From contig CM039463.1 of NCBI GenBank assembly GCA_022414725.1, positions 35,210,553 to 35,274,552 on the forward strand: 64,000 nucleotides of DNA. Reading direction: 5' to 3'. Position numbers and translations under genes: made by a program. Below, one piece after another: positions 59,325 to 64,000 of the stretch. Position 1 is the first letter of the stretch. Each line of letters opens with the position of its first letter. Origin of the DNA: Microglena sp. YARC (taxonomy: Eukaryota; Chlorophyta; Chlorophyceae; Chlamydomonadales; Chlamydomonadaceae). The notes under the pieces are model-generated. The model saw nothing but the letters and a program-made list of their open reading frames with translations, had not been told where the DNA came from and ran no database searches.

Positions 59325-59444
59325 CTTCAACTTGGTTACATAGCCAGACTTCAACTTGGTTACATAGCCAGACTTCAACTTGGTTACGTAGCCAGACTTC
59401 AACTTGGTTACATAGCCAGACTTCAACTTGGTTACATAGCCAGT
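59325..59444. repeat. 24-bp tandem repeat, five copies
   Basis: The unit contains CTTCAACTTGGTTACATAGC, with one C/G-variant copy. Because 24 is eight codons, the minus strand reads as repeated YVTKLKSG within a short frame (59525-59292) that starts MCFHWLDKNLGWGVGASKM. I cannot show it is a gene. Confidence 0.93.
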
Positions 59445-59445
59445 T

Positions 59446-60550
59446 GTGACACTTGAGATTACAGCCATCATCTTGCTAGCACCTACACCCCACCCTAGAT
59501 TTTTGTCTAGCCAATGAAAGCACAACTAATGTACTACAAGGTACGGATTTGTGCCGGTTATCGCTAGGCGCTCGCCCGCCTCGGATTCAAAGCTTCCTAC
59601 CTCTCGGCAGCCTACATATGGGAGCTTAGCTACATTTCGAAGTGCAATATCTTCGACCACCTTGAATTCCGTTTGATATTGTCTTGATTGACTTCCGTCT
59701 GATTCAATGAATAAGCTGCTTGAATTGAATCACTGATTCAAACTGTTTTCAAGGTACCCTGATTCAAGGGGAAAACCGCTTGATAGGGGTTCATTGATTC
59801 AAACCAGTTGATTCAAACGATTTCAAAGGTCTGCCTAAATACCGACGATAGTGCACGCATGGTCCTGGTGCTCTAGGACCCGGGTTGCCTGCCGCCAGGC
59901 CATAGGCTAGCTATGGCCTGCACGTGTCTTCAGAATCTTCTTGGAGACTTCCTATTCTATATAGCCGCACGAGTTGCGATGCTAAGCTATCTGCTCTTCA
60001 ATCAATCTTCACTGTGTAACAACTCTATCGATTGAAAAGATGAAGATGATGAAATGTCATTTGAAAAAGAAAAATAATAAGAAAGCGAGGAAGATATTCC
60101 AAAGAACTGATAACATTTGATTGATGACTATTTTTAACATGAGAATAAAGATATGTTAGAAATAATCATCAATCAATGGCACAATGAAATAGTATACAAA
60201 TATACCTTAAGTATGTACCCATGTTCTACAAACGTGCTTTATATAATTTGTTGATGCACTGTGTCATTTCCTTAAGCAATGTGTATGAACACTGCAAATA
60301 GGTAGGAACCAATGTAACACACAAATTGGAACATATGTTATTGCATGTCAATTTAGATTTTGACTGAAACAAACTACCATTTACACATGATCTAGCATGA
60401 TGTCTAGATATCTTATGACATCATAATGTCATTCCTTAGACATGAAACTTTGGAGTAAACTTTAAAGTGATAATAGTAATGTTAATATGTACATGTTGGT
60501 ACATACATCACGCCCATGCCATTAACATAGTAATGGTATTATGTACTTGT
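59446..60550. other. No supported gene, partly AT-rich
   Basis: GATTCAA-type short repeats lie at about 59,690-59,830, resembling those at 49,190-49,260. AT-rich non-coding sequence with TTGATTGATGA and ATCATCAATCAATG words follows to about 60,550. Confidence 0.5.
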
Positions 60551-60556
60551 ACCCAT

Positions 60557-60844
60557 TCATAATTCATCAGACATTGGCCTGGGTTGAACCGCGCGATGCT
60601 GCTCCTGCTGCTGCGCTGTGCCCCCAGCTAGCTGTTGTTGCGATGCTACTCCCCTATTAGGTCCAGGGAGGGTGACGGTTCTACGGTGTGTTGCTCCCTG
60701 CTGGTGAATGTTGCGGGTTAGATGGTTAAATCGCGTGTTTCTATTAGAAGGAGGGGCCTGAGATAAGAATGGGTGAATTGGCCTGCGATGAGAATTAATT
60801 TCATCGCTTTCCTTAGGCATGGTTATAAATAATGGTGGATGCAT
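60557..60844 (-). other. Possible Pro/Gln/His-rich exon, unrecognised
   Basis: A frame of 95 codons on the minus strand starts MHPPLFITMPKESDEIN and is rich in Gln, Arg and Pro. No domain or clear splice border. It may be a divergent neighbour of the gene at 60992 or chance. Confidence 0.2.
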
Positions 60845-60991
60845 ATCAGCAGTTGATATGTACCGTTCCTGGATTGCGGCGGTACGGTCCCTGATGCATC
60901 CATAGTAGTACCTCCGCGAGCATCCAGTCTATACATGTATGTTTTGCTTCCAGTCACTCTCCCGATAAATTTAATCGCCTGCGCGGGTATA

Positions 60992-61702
60992 ATGGACTCT
61001 ACACCATCCCCAGGAACAGGATGGGGACTACTTACAAACTTGATGTCGATCGGTCAGTCGTTATCGACTTTTCTATCCGGTTCACTATCGCCTGTAGTCG
61101 AACGACAACTTGCATTCGACACAGCCAGGGTAGACAGCGAAGAAGAAAACGAGACAGTCGAGGAAGACGAAGACGGCCATGGTATCCGTTGCAAGTGCAT
61201 CAACAAATGTTACACCACAGTCCCTGGAGACATTGTTAAGAAACGACGAGCTGACTTTATCCAGCTCAATCCAACAGGGAGGCAACAACGGTGCTACATT
61301 AAATTAGGTGCAATGGCGAGCTAGCCAGACATGCAAACGTCTCTAAGGACGGTGTCAACTAGGTACTTAACAATTATTTTTCTCCGTTGCTGTCCGTGAA
61401 CGAAATGTTGTTTTGAACTTAACAATCCAATAATGGGTGTGCGCGTGCAGGATTCATGGCTACGATGTTTGCAAAGAGTTCTACATGAGAAGCTCCGCTC
61501 TGGGGACACGAGCGTGGAAGGCTGTACGAGATCAAGTAAAAAACGTCAAACCGTAAGTTAAAATTTACATTATGTGGCCTAGTGCATGCTGTGTCCTTCC
61601 GTTCGCGTGGGGGAGCATTCCCCCCCCCCCCCCCCCCCCCCCCCCCCACACACACACCCCCACCCCACCCCACCCCCCACACACACACTTTCACCCTCCC
61701 CC

Positions 61703-61734
<32 letters not shown>

Positions 61735-64000
61735 AGCCACGACTCATACCCAATAAGTGCAAGCAAAGTCCTCCCGTGCGCGTGGGGGAGCCCCCCCCCC
61801 CCCCCCCTATTTCCATCCCCAACCCACTGCTTGCATTAAATCGACTGAGTGCAAGCAAAGTCAAAGTCCTCCCGTACGCGTGGGGGAGCATCCCCCCCAC
61901 CCAAACCCCAACCCCACTACATCCCCCAACACACACCACCCCCACCCCCACACATACACACAAATATAAAATGTTACAACAGCCCCCCTCCCCCCCCCCC
62001 CCTCCTGACGCACACACACGCAATACAGGTTTGAAGCAGCCGTGGTGGGAAGGCGTATGACAACACCCACGGCGAAGTTGACGGATGCGTTCAATGCTGC
62101 AATGACATCCCTTGTGGAGGAGTTCGGGGAATCAATGCCGCACCAGACTTGTTTTGCAAAAGGGTCGACCGGGAGGAAAAAAATTGAAGATATCACGCCC
62201 TTTGATTTTCTTACATTGCGGCATATTTCAAAGCAAGCAAGCTGTCATCAGCGACCTCAAGAAGAAGTCAATGGTTCCGCCTACGACCCTATCCAGCAGT
62301 GTGCGCAAACTGTGGCGACAACATTGGTGGCACGTAAAGATAAAGCATTGGCAGCCATTTGCCAAGTGTGACGACTGCGTCAAGTACAGAGCCAAACTAC
62401 TCACCACTTCTTTTCAACCGGCAGTTGAGGCACTTCGTCTTGACCAGGCAATGCACCGTCTACAGATTTCCATTGGTAGGAGACGATATGACATCCGCGA
62501 GAAACTTTCTGAAACTTTCCTAGACCTATTCTTGCACGTCTCCATTGATGCCATGGACAACAAGAAGACAAACATTCCACAGGCACGACACTTCTCACAT
62601 ACGAAGAAGACCGCTGGAGGTGAAGTTTTGAAGACGCGCATCATGGGTGAGTAAGAACAAAGGGGGTGCATGCATCCTCAATCCTAATGCATGGGAGAGC
62701 ATGGAGGTCACAAATGGTACTTGACTTGTAGTCAGACAATGAGCATGCATCGACATTGCGTACCGTAACACATGACTGATTCAATATAAGTTGAAATCAT
62801 TTGTATAAAATTATATTTTGACTTCTTTACTTCTATGCATACACAGGATTGTTTTCCCAAGGAAGGGGATTTGTTGGGTATTGGGCTTATCCCTTCTACT
62901 CGCAGTCCATCAACTTGACTATATCATGCCTCCAACATTTCTTCAACCAAGTCCTTGAACGGGAAGGGCGGCTTCCACAGTATTGCTTCTTGCAGATGGA
63001 CAACGCAGCAAAGGACAACAAGAACGCATTCATGTTCGCATATTTGTCGCTATTGGTGGAGCTTGGCTGGTTCGAGCAAGTGTACGTCCACTTTCTTCCT
63101 CCCGGACACACACACAGCAGTCTCGACCAGAAGTACTCGGTCATCTCGCAGGCTTTGAAGAACAAGGACGTGTTCACCTTGGACCATCTGATTACCGAGG
63201 TTGGTGGCGTTTTCCAATCTATGGGCGACTACACTAAGCAGGAAGTTGTGACGTCAATTGGGGACTCTGCTGTCCTGAAAGACAACGTGTACCAGCTGTA
63301 CGGTCACGGCAATGGAGTCAATCGACGTTTACACGCATTCAAGATCACGAGACAGGCCAATAGGCAAGCTGGTGAGTCCAATTTGAATGCTTTGTCCTTT
63401 ATTTTAATACCATATCCTCCCCTATGCGTGGGGGAGCATGAACAATACGTATTCCTTGTTTTCACAACAACAACTGCAGGTCTATTTCAAGGAGTATGAT
63501 GAGTCGGGACACTGGAGAGGGCAATGGGATAAGGACAGCGAACCCATTCTTGTCCTATCAAGGTTTCCATTAAGCAAGTCCGTGCCATTCAAGGATGCCC
63601 CCAAGATTAGGATTCAAGAACTCCAAAACATCGAGGTTCACTGGAAGAGTATCTTGGATGTCATTAGTCCGAAGGATGCAGCAGAGGACATTGCTGATGA
63701 CCTTTCCGGACCAGATGACCTTGCTGTCCGGGAGTATGGTCTTGACGGACAAGATGACATTCCTGGCCCGGCAGCTGATGACCTTGCCGGAACTTCAGCC
63801 GGCGACGGAGCCGGGTACGCCGCAAGTATTACCGCTGACATTCGCAGAATTTGGTTGGACAGCAACAAATGGTGGAAGGAGTTCTTTGACAATGAGAAAG
63901 AGTATTGGGCCAGACTACCACCTGGTGCTGAGACGGGGGAATTCCAGCAGACAAACATTTTGTCGACTTCCCTTCTGCCTTGTCCGAATTTCCTCAATTG
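60992..64000 (+). CDS. RNase-H-fold / DDE-transposase-like multi-exon gene (DUF7869-type), runs off window
   Basis: Exons: 60992-61307, 61451-61552, 62029-62646, 62847-63371 and 63478 to the end. Exon 1 (start MDSTPSPGTGW) has an acidic stretch, then CKCINKCYTTVPGDI and ADFIQLNPTGRQQRCYIKL. Exon 2 gives IHGYDVCKEFYMRSSALG. Exon 3 has HWQPFAKCDDCVKYRAK (CxxC) and HVSIDAMDNKKTNIPQ. Exon 4 gives PQYCFLQMDNAAKDNKNAFM and VHFLPPGHTHSSLDQKYS. The spaced Asp residues in SIDAMD, QMDN and SSLDQ could be an RNase-H-fold catalytic triad. The set matches my memory of a large uncharacterised family (DUF7869) of algal and invertebrate proteins thought to derive from mobile elements. Exon 2/3 and 3/4 joins are in phase. 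Exon 1/2 and 4/5 joins, and one place inside exon 3 (about 62,200-62,270), are off by one base. Exon 5 reads VYFKEYDESGHWRGQWDKDS onward. Function is not known. Confidence 0.65.
61600..61995. repeat. C-rich hairpin minisatellite in an intron, related to 45.9-48.6 kb
   Basis: Three copies of the TCCTCCCGTACGCGTGGGGGAGC motif family (61592-61617, 61770-61793, 61867-61890), each preceded by GTGCA(A/T)GC-type words and followed by a long C run or CA-rich tract. They lie within the intron 61553-62028. A single copy without the C run is in the next-but-one intron at 63415-63440. Confidence 0.88.

Overview
This is repeat-dominated eukaryotic nuclear DNA. Coding sequence is in short exons with GT-AG introns, there are LTR-retrotransposon and probable LINE remnants, and no bacterial gene organisation. 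The intron-rich, satellite-rich style suggests a unicellular alga (a prasinophyte-type green alga is my guess), but nothing here fixes the taxon. Many coding segments and the 30-43 kb repeats differ by single-base indels, often in homopolymers, so some frame breaks may be assembly error.

Layout. 0.1-4.4 kb: a minus-strand protein kinase gene in six recognisable exons. Its introns hold a telomere-like/branch-point-like tract and two copies of an intron-borne repeat element. 4.6-6.8 kb: minus-strand Pro/Ser/Leu-rich sequence with a conserved end like the C-terminus of LINE polyproteins. 7.2-7.9 kb: the last exons of an unrecognised minus-strand gene. 8-14 kb: mostly non-coding, with terminal-inverted-repeat elements and small tandem duplications. 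14.0-28.4 kb: a ~51-bp minisatellite of roughly 280 units, uniform on the left and decaying on the right, ending near a 1,000-N gap (28,921-29,920). 29.9-40.9 kb: a ~2-2.5 kb higher-order repeat alternating TGACTCA-rich arrays with a bipartite AT-rich/GC-rich core. 41.5-43.4 kb: a noisy ~150-190 bp tandem repeat.

45.1-49.2 kb: a minus-strand gene resembling an N4/N6 DNA methylase in permuted motif order. It is interrupted by TGA codons and split by an intron filled with a ~256-bp C-rich hairpin minisatellite. 49.6-50.6 kb: duplicated exon-like blocks. 50.9-52.4 kb: two arrays of one ~181-bp satellite in opposite orientation. 53.0-53.6 kb: the histone-fold part of a divergent histone H3. 53.7-57.7 kb: a recent LTR element (identical 381-bp LTRs, 5-bp target duplication CCACC) with a decayed Copia-type integrase and no reverse transcriptase visible. 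It sits inside a 160-bp tandem repeat. 58-60.5 kb: small repeats and a strong hairpin. 61.0-64.0 kb: a plus-strand multi-exon gene, running off the window, for a large RNase-H-fold/DDE-transposase-like protein (I think the DUF7869 type). Its introns carry the same C-rich hairpin motif as the methylase-like gene's intron.

The genes do not form a pathway. The recurring theme is repeats that sit in introns and short hairpin elements shared between unrelated genes.
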